64,000 nucleotides of DNA from Chitinophaga sp. GbtcB8 (lineage in GTDB: Bacteria; Bacteroidota; Bacteroidia; Chitinophagales; Chitinophagaceae). Under the pieces are notes generated by a model. The model had not been told where the DNA came from. It was given only the letters and a program-made list of their open reading frames with translations, and ran no database searches. Shown here piece after piece: positions 26,472 to 34,941 of the stretch (position 1 is the first letter of the stretch; each line of letters starts with the position of its first letter). The position numbers were made by a program, and so were the translations under genes. The stretch lies in NCBI RefSeq assembly GCF_019091455.1, contig NZ_JAGXJN010000001.1, positions 434,001-498,000 on the forward strand. The letters run 5' to 3'.

Positions 26472-27167
26472 AAAGTTCGGTCTTAATTTATTGGTTGTGT
26501 AGAATACACGGAAATACTCCACTACTTCATCGGCTGTATCAAAAAGCTTCAGCAGGCCCAGGTCTTCAGGGCTGATGTTACTTTCCTTTTCCATCATTAC
26601 ATTACGGATCCATTCCAGCAGGCCGCTCCAGTACTCTTTACCTACCAGCACCATGGGGGTTTCCGTCATTTTTTTTGTTTGTATGAGTGTGGCTACTTCA
26701 AAAAATTCGTCCATGGTACCAAAGCCACCGGGCATCATTACAAATCCCTGGGCATACTTGGTGAACATTACTTTACGTACAAAGAAATAATCGAAGTGCA
26801 GGTTTTTGTCGTAGTCTACATATTGATTGGGGTATTGTTCATGGGGCAGGGTAATGTTCACGCCTACGGATTTGCCTTTGCCTTCCTGTGCGCCTTTATT
26901 GGCGGCTTCCATTACGCCGGGGCCACCGCCGGAAATGATACCAAAACCATCTTCTGCCAGGCGCCGGGCTATTTCCACGGTAAGGTCGTAATATTTATTA
27001 CCCGGTTTTGTACGTGCTGATCCGAATACTGATATACAGGGTCCCATTTTGGCCAGGGCTTCAAATCCTTCTACAAATTCGGCCATGATCTTGAATATTT
27101 GCCAGCTGGAATGGGCTTTGGTTTCTGTCCAATCTCGCTCTTTCAGATTTTTTAAAGTAGTGTTCAT
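26469..27167 (-). CDS. LOG-family protein (TIGR00730), longer form
   Basis: A 232-residue Rossmann-fold protein of the 'lysine decarboxylase-like' family, whose characterised members are cytokinin-activating or nucleotide 5'-monophosphate nucleosidases. Signatures are GGGPGVMEAANKGA and PGGFGTMDEFFE. It has about 50 additional N-terminal residues compared with the divergent paralog at 27366. A nucleotide nucleosidase role is inferred from the family. Confidence 0.88.
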   Translation of the reverse strand: MNTTLKNLKERDWTETKAHSSWQIFKIMAEFVEGFEALAKMGPCISVFGSARTKPGNKYYDLTVEIARRLAEDGFGIISGGGPGVMEAANKGAQEGKGKSVGVNITLPHEQYPNQYVDYDKNLHFDYFFVRKVMFTKYAQGFVMMPGGFGTMDEFFEVATLIQTKKMTETPMVLVGKEYWSGLLEWIRNVMMEKESNISPEDLGLLKLFDTADEVVEYFRVFYTTNKLRPNF

Positions 27168-27217
27168 TGCTAGTGTAATATTGATTTAACAATATAGCAA
27201 TTTAGGTATTATTTTTA

Positions 27218-27352
27218 GTCCATGGTCAATAGTTGATGATCCGTTGCCTATTGCGTGGGGTTGGTGGCATGGGAAATCAGATCAGGCTATCGGATGAAGG
27301 ACCTGTAATTTATGTAAAAGGCCATGGACTATGGACCATCGGCCATGGACTA
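27218..27352. repeat. Heptad inverted-repeat element, CCATGGA family
   Basis: The 5' arm (27218-27248) is in GTCCATG words and the 3' arm (27320-27352) in CCATGGA/CTATGGA words, complementary to each other. It fills the region between two divergent LOG-family genes, leaving 13 nt before the second ATG. Confidence 0.8.
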
Positions 27353-27365
27353 AAAAAATACACCT

Positions 27366-27902
27366 ATGACTAAGAACATGGCAGTTTTTTGCGGATCCAG
27401 CCTGGGCACGCACCCGGCTTATGCACGGGAAGCTTCCCGGCTGGGATACCTGCTGGCATCCCGGGATATTAACCTCGTATATGGCGGCGGAAAGGCCGGA
27501 CTAATGGGCGTTATAGCGGACAGTGTGCTGGAGAACGGCGGTAAGGTGATTGGCGTAATACCCGAATTCCTGAACACACGGGAGCGTAAACACGAAAACC
27601 TTACGCAGCAGATAGAGGTGCAAACCATGCACCAGCGTAAAACTATCATGTATGAAATGAGCGATGCCGCCATTATATTACCGGGCGGTTTTGGTACACT
27701 GGATGAGTTCTTCGAGATCATTACCTGGAACCAGCTAACGCTGCATAGCAAAATGGCAGGGCTGCTGAACGTTGAAAATTTTTATGGACACCTGTACCAG
27801 CACATGCTGCGCATACGCGATGAAGCCTTTGCCCCTACCGCGCAAATAGAACACCTGCGCATGGCAGATACCGCAGAGAAGCTGATGGAATTAATGGTAT
27901 AA
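27366..27902 (+). CDS. LOG-family protein (TIGR00730), shorter form
   Basis: A 178-residue LOG-type nucleotide nucleosidase candidate with VYGGGKAGLMG, MHQRK and PGGFGTLDEFFE. It is close in form to plant and bacterial LOG proteins. It is divergent from and paralogous to the gene at 26469-27167. The start follows CCT, as in several other genes of the window. Confidence 0.9.
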   Translation: MTKNMAVFCGSSLGTHPAYAREASRLGYLLASRDINLVYGGGKAGLMGVIADSVLENGGKVIGVIPEFLNTRERKHENLTQQIEVQTMHQRKTIMYEMSDAAIILPGGFGTLDEFFEIITWNQLTLHSKMAGLLNVENFYGHLYQHMLRIRDEAFAPTAQIEHLRMADTAEKLMELMV

Positions 27903-27994
27903 CCGTTAAGATGTGCCACAAAGGTGTGGCTCGTGTAATCGTTTTTTAAGTTATTTTTAGCAGCATATAATTGGGGAACATTTAAACCATCAGC

Positions 27995-29449
27995 ATGTCA
28001 GCCACCTTGTTATTCAGCTTAGTGATCGCTTATTTTTTAGTATTGCTGGCAGTTGCCTGGGTTACCAGCCGCAACTCCAACAACGATTCTTTTTCTATTG
28101 GGGACCGCAACAGTAACTGGATGTTGGTGGCCTTTGGAATGATCGGTACTTCACTGAGCGGTGTTACGTTTGTGAGTGTGCCCGGTACAGTAGGCGGTAG
28201 CGGCTTTGCTTATATGCAGGTGGTGATCGGTTACTTTATCGGTTATTTTATTGTGGCGTTCATACTCCTGCCGTTGTATTACCGGCTGCACCTGACCTCC
28301 ATCTATCACTACCTGGAACAGCGTTTTGGGCTGGTGGCCTATAAAACAGGGGCCTTATTCTTTATTATTTCCCGTACGCTGGGCGCTACTGCCCGGTTGT
28401 ACCTGGTAATAAATGTGCTGCAGCTGTTTATACTTGATAACCTGCATGTGCCTTTCTGGGTTACTACATTTGTGATATTGCTGATGATATTGTTGTACAC
28501 CTTTGAAGGAGGTGTAAAAACCATTGTGTTTACAGATACCCTGCAAACTACCTTTATGCTTTTAGGGCTGGTAGTGTGTATTGTGTACATAACCCGCAGC
28601 CTGGGTTTTTCTTTTGGTGAAACCATGTCAGCATTAAACGCCAAAGGGTTTACACGCATCTTTAACCCGGATGTGAACAGCGGCGGCTTCTGGCTAAAAC
28701 AAATACTGGGCGGGGCTTTCATCACTGTAGGTATGACGGGGCTTGACCAGGAACTGATGCAAAAGAACATCAGTGTAAAAAACCTGGGCGATTCACAGAA
28801 GAATATGGTAAGCTTTAGCATTGTGCTGGTGCTGGTGAACTTTTTGTGCCTGCTGCTGGGCGGCCTGCTGTACCTGTTTGCAGAAAGTAAGCAGATCGGT
28901 ATTAAAGGGGATGACCTTTTCCCTACCGTTGCATTGAGCTATCTGCCGCCGGTGATCTCTTTTGTATTTATTATTGGGTTGATCTCTGCACTGTTTCCCA
29001 GTGCTGACGGGGCTTTAACGGCGCTCACCTCCTCTTTTTGTATTGACCTGCTGGGCCTGAAAAAACGGGAAGACCTGGATGAAAAAGGCAAAACAAAAAC
29101 CCGGCGCAGCGTGCACCTTACCTTTACGGTTGTTTTCTTTTTATGTGTAATGATCTTTAAATGGATCGACAATAAATCCATTATTGATATTATCCTGAAA
29201 ATTGCCGGTTATACCTATGGCCCTTTGCTGGGGCTGTTTGCATTTGGCATTTTTTCCAAACGGCCTGTAAAACAAGGTTATGCAGTGCTGATCGTTTGCC
29301 TGGCAGCGCCGGTGATCTGTTACATCCTCAGTGATAATGCAGCGCGCTGGTTCAATGGCTTCCAGATAGGGATTGAGCTGCTGATACTGAATGCGCTGAT
29401 CACTATTGCAGGGCTTTGGATGATATCGAAGAAAAGCGAATTGAGTTAA
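27995..29449 (+). CDS. Sodium:solute symporter (SSS family)
   Basis: A 484-residue inner-membrane protein with about 13 hydrophobic helices. SSS features include an early GTSLSGVTFVSVPGTVGG segment and the later ALFPSADGALTALTSSF helix resembling the family's second sodium-site region. It imports a solute with Na+. Neighbours give no hint of substrate (LOG upstream, a convergent rhamnosidase downstream). Confidence 0.9.
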   Translation: MSATLLFSLVIAYFLVLLAVAWVTSRNSNNDSFSIGDRNSNWMLVAFGMIGTSLSGVTFVSVPGTVGGSGFAYMQVVIGYFIGYFIVAFILLPLYYRLHLTSIYHYLEQRFGLVAYKTGALFFIISRTLGATARLYLVINVLQLFILDNLHVPFWVTTFVILLMILLYTFEGGVKTIVFTDTLQTTFMLLGLVVCIVYITRSLGFSFGETMSALNAKGFTRIFNPDVNSGGFWLKQILGGAFITVGMTGLDQELMQKNISVKNLGDSQKNMVSFSIVLVLVNFLCLLLGGLLYLFAESKQIGIKGDDLFPTVALSYLPPVISFVFIIGLISALFPSADGALTALTSSFCIDLLGLKKREDLDEKGKTKTRRSVHLTFTVVFFLCVMIFKWIDNKSIIDIILKIAGYTYGPLLGLFAFGIFSKRPVKQGYAVLIVCLAAPVICYILSDNAARWFNGFQIGIELLILNALITIAGLWMISKKSELS

Positions 29450-29483
29450 AAAAAAGAGCAGGTAACTTGACAGAAACCTGCTG
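29450..29483 (-). terminator. Hairpin with minus-strand T-run after the rhamnosidase gene
   Basis: An 8-bp stem (AGCAGGTT/AACCTGCT, arms in 29457-29483) is followed on the minus strand by a run of eight T. It lies about 260 nt past the rhamnosidase stop and directly at the symporter stop codon. It may serve the minus strand or, more weakly, both. In the remaining gap (29484-29740) nothing recognisable was seen. Confidence 0.55.
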
Positions 29484-29740
29484 TACATTTAACACGTTAT
29501 GAACGTGCAGCTCTTAACATGTAAGCGCTGCATTATCTTTCTTTATCTAAAGCCAGCAATTAGCTAATTATTTATGGGTCAGGGATCGGAAAATCCGGTG
29601 TATTATGCGACCACTGCCTGTCTTGCTCCTTCTTGTATAGATATTCAGATTATTATAATGGGATAGCGGCAATGCAATTGACCTGCCTGATGCATAATAA
29701 CGTGGTTTTAACAAAAATTACCACTAATGTTGCTTAAAAC

Positions 29741-32116
29741 CTAATTTTTTATTAAAAAGTTTTGTTTTCCTTCCTTCAGGGGAACGGTACTGTTATTCCA
29801 CACAAAACGGCCTGAAAGGCCCGGCGGTAACGTAACCTCCGCTGCTACTCCACTGCTGCCTGTTCGTTTAAGAGTTACCGTTATATTGCCCTGCGGAAGC
29901 GGCATAGTACCGCTTACGGTTGTTAGCTCGCCCATGGCGGGTTGTATCTTCACTGCAGCAAATCCTGGCTTATCCGGCATAATGCCGCAAATGGTGGCCA
30001 GGAAGTCGTAGTTAGGGCTGGCGCTCCATGCATGACAGTCGGAACGGGTAGGCTCCGGGTTTTCTGCAAAAGTGGTAAGGCCCATGTCCAGCATATCCCG
30101 CCAGGGTTTCAGCTGTGCATAATAACGGTTGGCCATGCCTGCTTTTTTAAGGGCCAGGTTCAGATAAAAACGATAATAAAAAGTAGCCTGGCTCAGAGCA
30201 GCATCATCCAGCACCCGCTGCAACACGGCTTGCTGCCTGCTTTCAGGGATAGCACCTGCCAGTACGGCTATAATACCTGCATGCTGGCTGAATGTATTTT
30301 GCAGAGGCGTATTGGCCATTTCATTGCGGGAAGCATTGAAACAAAGCGCATAGGTACCTTTATTCAGTGTAGCGGCTAACTGGCTGTAGTGCTGCGCTTC
30401 AGCCTGTTTGCCGTAAGCAGTGAACAATGCAGCAGCCTGCTGTAAGGTATAGGCATACTGCATAGTAATGATAGCAGAATTACCATCTGTAGCGCCATCC
30501 GGCGTGCCACCCGGGAATGCATTGTTCCAGTCTGTAAATCCCCACCATTGCATAGGGCCTAACATGTTCTTTTGCTGATCAATATGTTTTTCATACCAGT
30601 CCAGCACCCCGCGTATGGCGGTGAAGTATTGCTGTATAAATGCATCGTCCTTACGGTGCATCCAGTAGTCATATACCATGGATACCCAGTACAGGGAAAA
30701 AGGCGGTATCACCTGCAGGCGGTTACTGGGATAACGGCCCTGGGTAAGGCCTTCCGGCACACGGGAGCAATAAAAATCATGAATGGCCTTACGCATTAAA
30801 CGATCGTCGCCGGTAACGTACAACGATATGAGGGATTGTATGCGGGTATCTCCTTCATACTGCAGCTGCTCGTAGTACGGGCAGTCAAAATAAGTTTCGC
30901 CGGCACATAAACGGGCTGTGCGCCAGCCCACATCCCAAATAGCTTTCAGGGAAGTATCGTTACTGCTGAAACTTGCTTTTTGTACAAATGGATAACCGGT
31001 GTAGCTGCCCTTAAGATCGTTTATAACAAGCGGCTCATTGCCTGTAGTTATATCCAGCTGCAGATAACGGTAGGTGCGGAACCACAGGGGGCGGAAGCTG
31101 CGCAGCTCCCCGCCATCCGGCTCAAAAATATCAAAGTTACCCATGATCTCCCGGCCTTCTACTTCATTACGGTTGCCTTTTTTATAGTTGGAGAACAGGG
31201 CTTCGGCATACGTCATTTTTACAGTGCTGCCGGCGCCTTTGCTTACCGTAAGCTCAGGATAGGCAGCGGTGTTAAAAGACTGATCCAGCAGAATGCTTAC
31301 GGTTTTATTTGCTGGTATGGTAAGCGGTGCGTTGCCGCTAAGGAAATCATCATTTGCTGTAATGCCCTGTGCACGCCTTACTTTTTGCAGGCGTTGCGGC
31401 GTTTCCTCCATCAGCGGAATGCTGCGCGGCACCAGGGTCCACAGGTTATCTGAACCATAACCCGCTGGCTCCGGGGTGGTGACAGATACGGCCGCCGGCC
31501 AGCTATTATCATCATACTTTAGCTGCTCCCAGTTCCAGGGATAATCTGCTGCCTTTACATGATCACCAGGGCCTACCACCATATAAGTACGCAGTCGCCT
31601 GCCATTATCTACAGAGCAGGGTGTATAGGCTTTATTAGTGTACACTTTCCAGGTGGTATTGGTATTCACTTCTTTTTCTGCTTCCGTATCGCCCTGTACC
31701 ACCAGGCCGGTTTGGTTGGATACCTGCGCTACCGGCGCATATACACCCATATTCCAAACCAGCACAGCCAGTACATTGCGGCCGGCCTGCAGGTAAGGGG
31801 CAAGATCTACCGTTTCAAAGTTCCAGTTATACAGGTCACCGCGGGCAGGGCCGCTGCATATAGGCTGACCGTTCACCCACAGGCGGTAACGGTTATCTGC
31901 AGAAATATGAATTATGTAACGGGATGGTTTGGTGCTGAGGTTAAGCGTTTTACGGAAGTGATATACCCCGTAATCACGTTGGGCAATTCCGGGTGCGGAG
32001 ATCCAGGAAGATGAATGCCAGGAGCCTTTGAGCAGCTGCGGGTTTACGGGCAGGTCCTGTGCAAATACCTGCACGGATAATAATGACCATAAGGACAGGA
32101 GTACGAATGAACGCAT
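29741..32116 (-). CDS. Glycoside hydrolase family 78 protein (alpha-L-rhamnosidase type)
   Basis: A 791-residue secreted enzyme. A signal peptide (ending VFAQD) is followed by an N-terminal beta-sandwich (about 30-190, carbohydrate-binding-like with ISADNRYRLWVNG), a second sandwich domain, the catalytic six-hairpin (alpha/alpha)6 barrel (about 370-690, with CPYYEQLQYEGDTRIQ carrying the acidic residues typical of GH78) and a C-terminal rhamnosidase domain. It likely removes terminal alpha-L-rhamnose from plant or microbial glycans in the periplasm or at the surface. It stands alone rather than in a SusC/D locus. Confidence 0.9.
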   Translation of the reverse strand: MRSFVLLSLWSLLSVQVFAQDLPVNPQLLKGSWHSSSWISAPGIAQRDYGVYHFRKTLNLSTKPSRYIIHISADNRYRLWVNGQPICSGPARGDLYNWNFETVDLAPYLQAGRNVLAVLVWNMGVYAPVAQVSNQTGLVVQGDTEAEKEVNTNTTWKVYTNKAYTPCSVDNGRRLRTYMVVGPGDHVKAADYPWNWEQLKYDDNSWPAAVSVTTPEPAGYGSDNLWTLVPRSIPLMEETPQRLQKVRRAQGITANDDFLSGNAPLTIPANKTVSILLDQSFNTAAYPELTVSKGAGSTVKMTYAEALFSNYKKGNRNEVEGREIMGNFDIFEPDGGELRSFRPLWFRTYRYLQLDITTGNEPLVINDLKGSYTGYPFVQKASFSSNDTSLKAIWDVGWRTARLCAGETYFDCPYYEQLQYEGDTRIQSLISLYVTGDDRLMRKAIHDFYCSRVPEGLTQGRYPSNRLQVIPPFSLYWVSMVYDYWMHRKDDAFIQQYFTAIRGVLDWYEKHIDQQKNMLGPMQWWGFTDWNNAFPGGTPDGATDGNSAIITMQYAYTLQQAAALFTAYGKQAEAQHYSQLAATLNKGTYALCFNASRNEMANTPLQNTFSQHAGIIAVLAGAIPESRQQAVLQRVLDDAALSQATFYYRFYLNLALKKAGMANRYYAQLKPWRDMLDMGLTTFAENPEPTRSDCHAWSASPNYDFLATICGIMPDKPGFAAVKIQPAMGELTTVSGTMPLPQGNITVTLKRTGSSGVAAEVTLPPGLSGRFVWNNSTVPLKEGKQNFLIKN

Positions 32117-32217
32117 ACGTGGATGTGGAATTTGACCAGCAAAATAAATAATGCTGATGAATAAAGTTAAGCGGCAGGATGGGTTTGTTATCCTATGGTG
32201 TCCTAGTTGAGGAATAA

Positions 32218-33345
32218 TTATCGACTGCCAATGATTTCCTCTGCCAGGCCCAGGGCCAGCGTCATGCCGGCGCCGCCAAAACCGTTTACGATGGTGACAT
32301 TCTTTTCCGCTTCCAGCACCAGGTTGGTTTGGCCATTGGTAAGCTTGGGATAAATGCCATGCCAGCGCTCCTGTATGGTAAAGTCAGGGGCTTTAAGGAA
32401 GGTGTGCATATAATCCAGGATCAGCTTATTAATGAACTCTTTATCAAAAGGTGCAAAGTCAGGGCCGTATTCGTGGGAATCGCCCAGGGTTAGCTCCCCG
32501 CCACCATTCTGGGATACCAGCACATGCACGCCCCATTGCAGGTATTCCGGTGTTTGCTCCTGCACCCGTTGCCGTAAGGCGGTTAAAGTTTTGCAGATAT
32601 TAAAGGCGCTGTAATGCAGCAGCGTTAAACCAGCGCACAAAGCAGGCCCTAACTGCCAGCTGCCCGGCTGCGGCACAGTACGCATCATCTGCAGCTTGCA
32701 CTTAATAAGTGCTGTTTGCGCAAAGGCTTGCGGGTACAGGGTTTCAAAATCGGCCCCACTGCATACGAATACACGGTCTACTTTCCACTGCTCATCCAGG
32801 GTTTGAATGTATGGCCAGCTAATGCTGTTCACGGCTGTGTTAAAACGCAGGGTAACATTGAACCGCTGCTGCAGGTGTGCTGCTATCATAGCGCTGGCTT
32901 CGCGCGGGTTTACCGTCATTTCGGTAGGGCTGTACATGGCGCCTAACAGGCCTTCCATTTTTACTGCCTGGCTGCGGGCAGCTACCTGCGTGGGGGTTAG
33001 CAGCTCACAGTCATAACCGTTGGCGGGTGCTGCCTGCACAAACTCTTCCAGCACCGCCAGCTCATCTTTTGCATATACTAAATGCAGGGAGCCGGTTTCG
33101 TTACATTCCAGTCCAGTAGCGGCTGACAGCTCTTTCCAGATGCGGCGGCTGGCCATGGCGCGGTGGTAATGCCCGCCCGTTTGCTGGCCAATGGGCCATA
33201 CTAATCCAAAGTTGCGGATAGAAGCGCTTAACGCACGGCTGTTACGTTCAAACAACACTACTTTATTCCCTTGCTTAGCCAACTGATAAGCAACTGCCAA
33301 ACCTGCTATGCCTGCGCCTATAACGGCTACATCTGCATGTTTCAT
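32218..33345 (-). CDS. FAD-dependent oxidoreductase of the phosphonate-associated TIGR03364 type
   Basis: A 375-residue DAO-fold flavoprotein. The N-terminal dinucleotide-binding motif is VIGAGIAGLAVAY, followed by the acidic ribose-binding LFER. The C-terminal FAD-contact segment is VNGFGGAGMTLALGLAEE. This family is repeatedly found in phosphonate catabolism gene neighbourhoods. It begins 24 nt after a phosphonatase-like hydrolase gene, in the same operon. An amine oxidase or dehydrogenase acting on 2-aminoethylphosphonate or an N-substituted form is the natural hypothesis. Confidence 0.85.
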   Translation of the reverse strand: MKHADVAVIGAGIAGLAVAYQLAKQGNKVVLFERNSRALSASIRNFGLVWPIGQQTGGHYHRAMASRRIWKELSAATGLECNETGSLHLVYAKDELAVLEEFVQAAPANGYDCELLTPTQVAARSQAVKMEGLLGAMYSPTEMTVNPREASAMIAAHLQQRFNVTLRFNTAVNSISWPYIQTLDEQWKVDRVFVCSGADFETLYPQAFAQTALIKCKLQMMRTVPQPGSWQLGPALCAGLTLLHYSAFNICKTLTALRQRVQEQTPEYLQWGVHVLVSQNGGGELTLGDSHEYGPDFAPFDKEFINKLILDYMHTFLKAPDFTIQERWHGIYPKLTNGQTNLVLEAEKNVTIVNGFGGAGMTLALGLAEEIIGSR

Positions 33346-33369
33346 AATGATTGAATATGCTGGTGTATG

Positions 33370-34053
33370 TTAGTTAATTATTTCGAGGATCTCTTCCAGC
33401 CCGGCAATAAGGTGGGTGTGCGGGCCTTTTTCCAATGCTTCTTTTGTATAGGCGCCGGTAGTAACGCCTATTACATATGGGCAACCGGCATTGGTACCTT
33501 CTTCCAGGTCGGAGATGGTATCGCCTATTTTAGCTACCTGCTGAATGCTTTGTGTGCCCAGCTGTTCCATGGCCCGGTAGATCATATACGGATATGGGCG
33601 GCCCTGGGCTACTTCATCGCTGGTAACTACGGTATCTATAATGCCGTTGTTTAGCCAGCCTACCCGTTCTAAAATAATATTGGTGATGGCGCGGTCAAAA
33701 CCGGTATCCAGGGCAATCTTAATACCGCGTTGCTTCAAGGCCTGGAACACTTTGCCGGCGCCGCTTTTTTCCCGTACGCTGGCATCCTGCCGGTAGTGCG
33801 CGCTCATCTCCTGTACAAAAAGCGTGTGCAAGCCATTTACAAAACCGGCGTCCTGGTGGCGGGTGTCCTGCTTTTGCTGTAACAGGTAGCGGATGGCATA
33901 GGGTTTGGCGTAACCCATTACCTCATTTACTTCCGGCAGCGATACCGGTACCCCGGCCTGTTGTTGTATTACCTGCTGTAATACACGGCCTACATTGGAT
34001 TCATCGTGCAGGGTAGTACCTGCTATATCAAATACGGCTAATTGTAAATTCAT
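33370..34053 (-). CDS. Phosphonatase-like HAD hydrolase (TIGR03351 type)
   Basis: A 227-residue HAD hydrolase close to phosphonoacetaldehyde hydrolase PhnX. The nucleophile motif FDIAGTT places Asp9, and the cap segment MGYAK places Lys50. The 41-residue spacing equals that between Asp12 and the Schiff-base Lys53 of the Bacillus cereus enzyme. GRPYP and KIGDTISDLEEG are also PhnX-like. The position of PhnX His56 is Ala here, so activity could differ. The frame begins at a TTG, but the ATG at 34053 is preferred. First gene of a two-gene operon. Confidence 0.87.
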   Translation of the reverse strand: MNLQLAVFDIAGTTLHDESNVGRVLQQVIQQQAGVPVSLPEVNEVMGYAKPYAIRYLLQQKQDTRHQDAGFVNGLHTLFVQEMSAHYRQDASVREKSGAGKVFQALKQRGIKIALDTGFDRAITNIILERVGWLNNGIIDTVVTSDEVAQGRPYPYMIYRAMEQLGTQSIQQVAKIGDTISDLEEGTNAGCPYVIGVTTGAYTKEALEKGPHTHLIAGLEEILEIIN

Positions 34054-34080
34054 GAGCGTAATGGTCAAAGGTTACGGGTA

Positions 34081-34088
34081 CAAAGGTA
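34081..34088 (-). promoter_or_regulatory. -7 box TACCTTTG for the phosphonatase-like operon
   Basis: Exact TAnnTTTG, 27 nt before the ATG at 34053. Confidence 0.5.
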
Positions 34089-34199
34089 TAAAAGCAGGTG
34101 ATACACAGTTTAGTATTTATAAACAATTAACAATAGATTTAAAAACGAAGTGGAGGAATTTGAATTGAGGATTGGGGATTGAATTAAAATAGGCCGCTA

Positions 34200-34251
34200 C
34201 TAAAAGATAAGGCGTGCAAAGCAAACGATCATACGTTCACTTTGCACGCCT
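34200..34251 (-). terminator. Rho-independent terminator of the outer membrane barrel gene
   Basis: A perfect 11-bp stem (34211-34221 with 34240-34250) is followed on the minus strand by TTATCTTTTA, 23 nt beyond the stop codon. Confidence 0.85.
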
Positions 34252-34273
34252 CAGCTGTTGTGTATAAATAAAT

Positions 34274-34861
34274 TTACAATCCTATATTAAAGCCCATACG
34301 AAACACGGGGCGGTTCTGGTAAGGGGACCATGTTTCCTGTATTACATCATACAACACCATAATGTAAAAAGAGGAACCACCACCTTCTCCTAAGGGCTGG
34401 GAATAACCACCACCCAGCAACAGGCTGGGTACTGTATGGCTTTCCTTTACAGTTGACTTAGGATCAACCGTGTTATCTGTTATTTTTACACTTACATAAT
34501 TCAACTCTGGTTGTGCATGCAAAAAAAGCATTTCAAACGGATAGAACCGGCCCCAGAGGCCACCTCCATATACGTTATAGGAATTCTTAACTGTGCCATT
34601 CGTGTACTCCCATTTTTCAGATGCATATTGAAAGTTAATGGTCGCACCGGCAGCAAACATCTCTGAAAACCGATAACCCAAATCCGGGGATACATTGATG
34701 TTAGTATAACTGCCAAAGGTAAGCCCCAGCGTACCGCCGATCATCAGGCGGGAAGGGTCAAAACCTTTGCGTTCAGAGCTGGTAGTATCTGTTTTATAAT
34801 ACTGGGCCTGTGCAGCGTGCATACCTGCCAACAGCAGTATGCATAAGAGCAAACGTTTCAT
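34274..34861 (-). CDS. Outer membrane beta-barrel protein
   Basis: A 195-residue protein. The signal peptide ends HAAQAQ. The mature part has alternating amphipathic strands (GGTLGLTFGSYTNINVSPDLGYRF-like segments) and a terminal aromatic/hydrophobic strand (FRMGFNIGL), characteristic of small OmpW/OprF-like barrels. No specific function can be assigned. Monocistronic with a clear terminator. Confidence 0.8.
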   Translation of the reverse strand: MKRLLLCILLLAGMHAAQAQYYKTDTTSSERKGFDPSRLMIGGTLGLTFGSYTNINVSPDLGYRFSEMFAAGATINFQYASEKWEYTNGTVKNSYNVYGGGLWGRFYPFEMLFLHAQPELNYVSVKITDNTVDPKSTVKESHTVPSLLLGGGYSQPLGEGGGSSFYIMVLYDVIQETWSPYQNRPVFRMGFNIGL

Positions 34862-34941
34862 CGGTTACTTATTTAATGTTTTTTAAGCTATGGGTGTATT
34901 TCCTATTCCTGTACCACGCACGCTTTGCAAGCGCGGTATGT

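Noticed and set aside
29484..29740. Possible small RNA or tRNA in the symporter/rhamnosidase gap
   Set aside because: No cloverleaf, promoter-terminator pair or conserved element could be made out.
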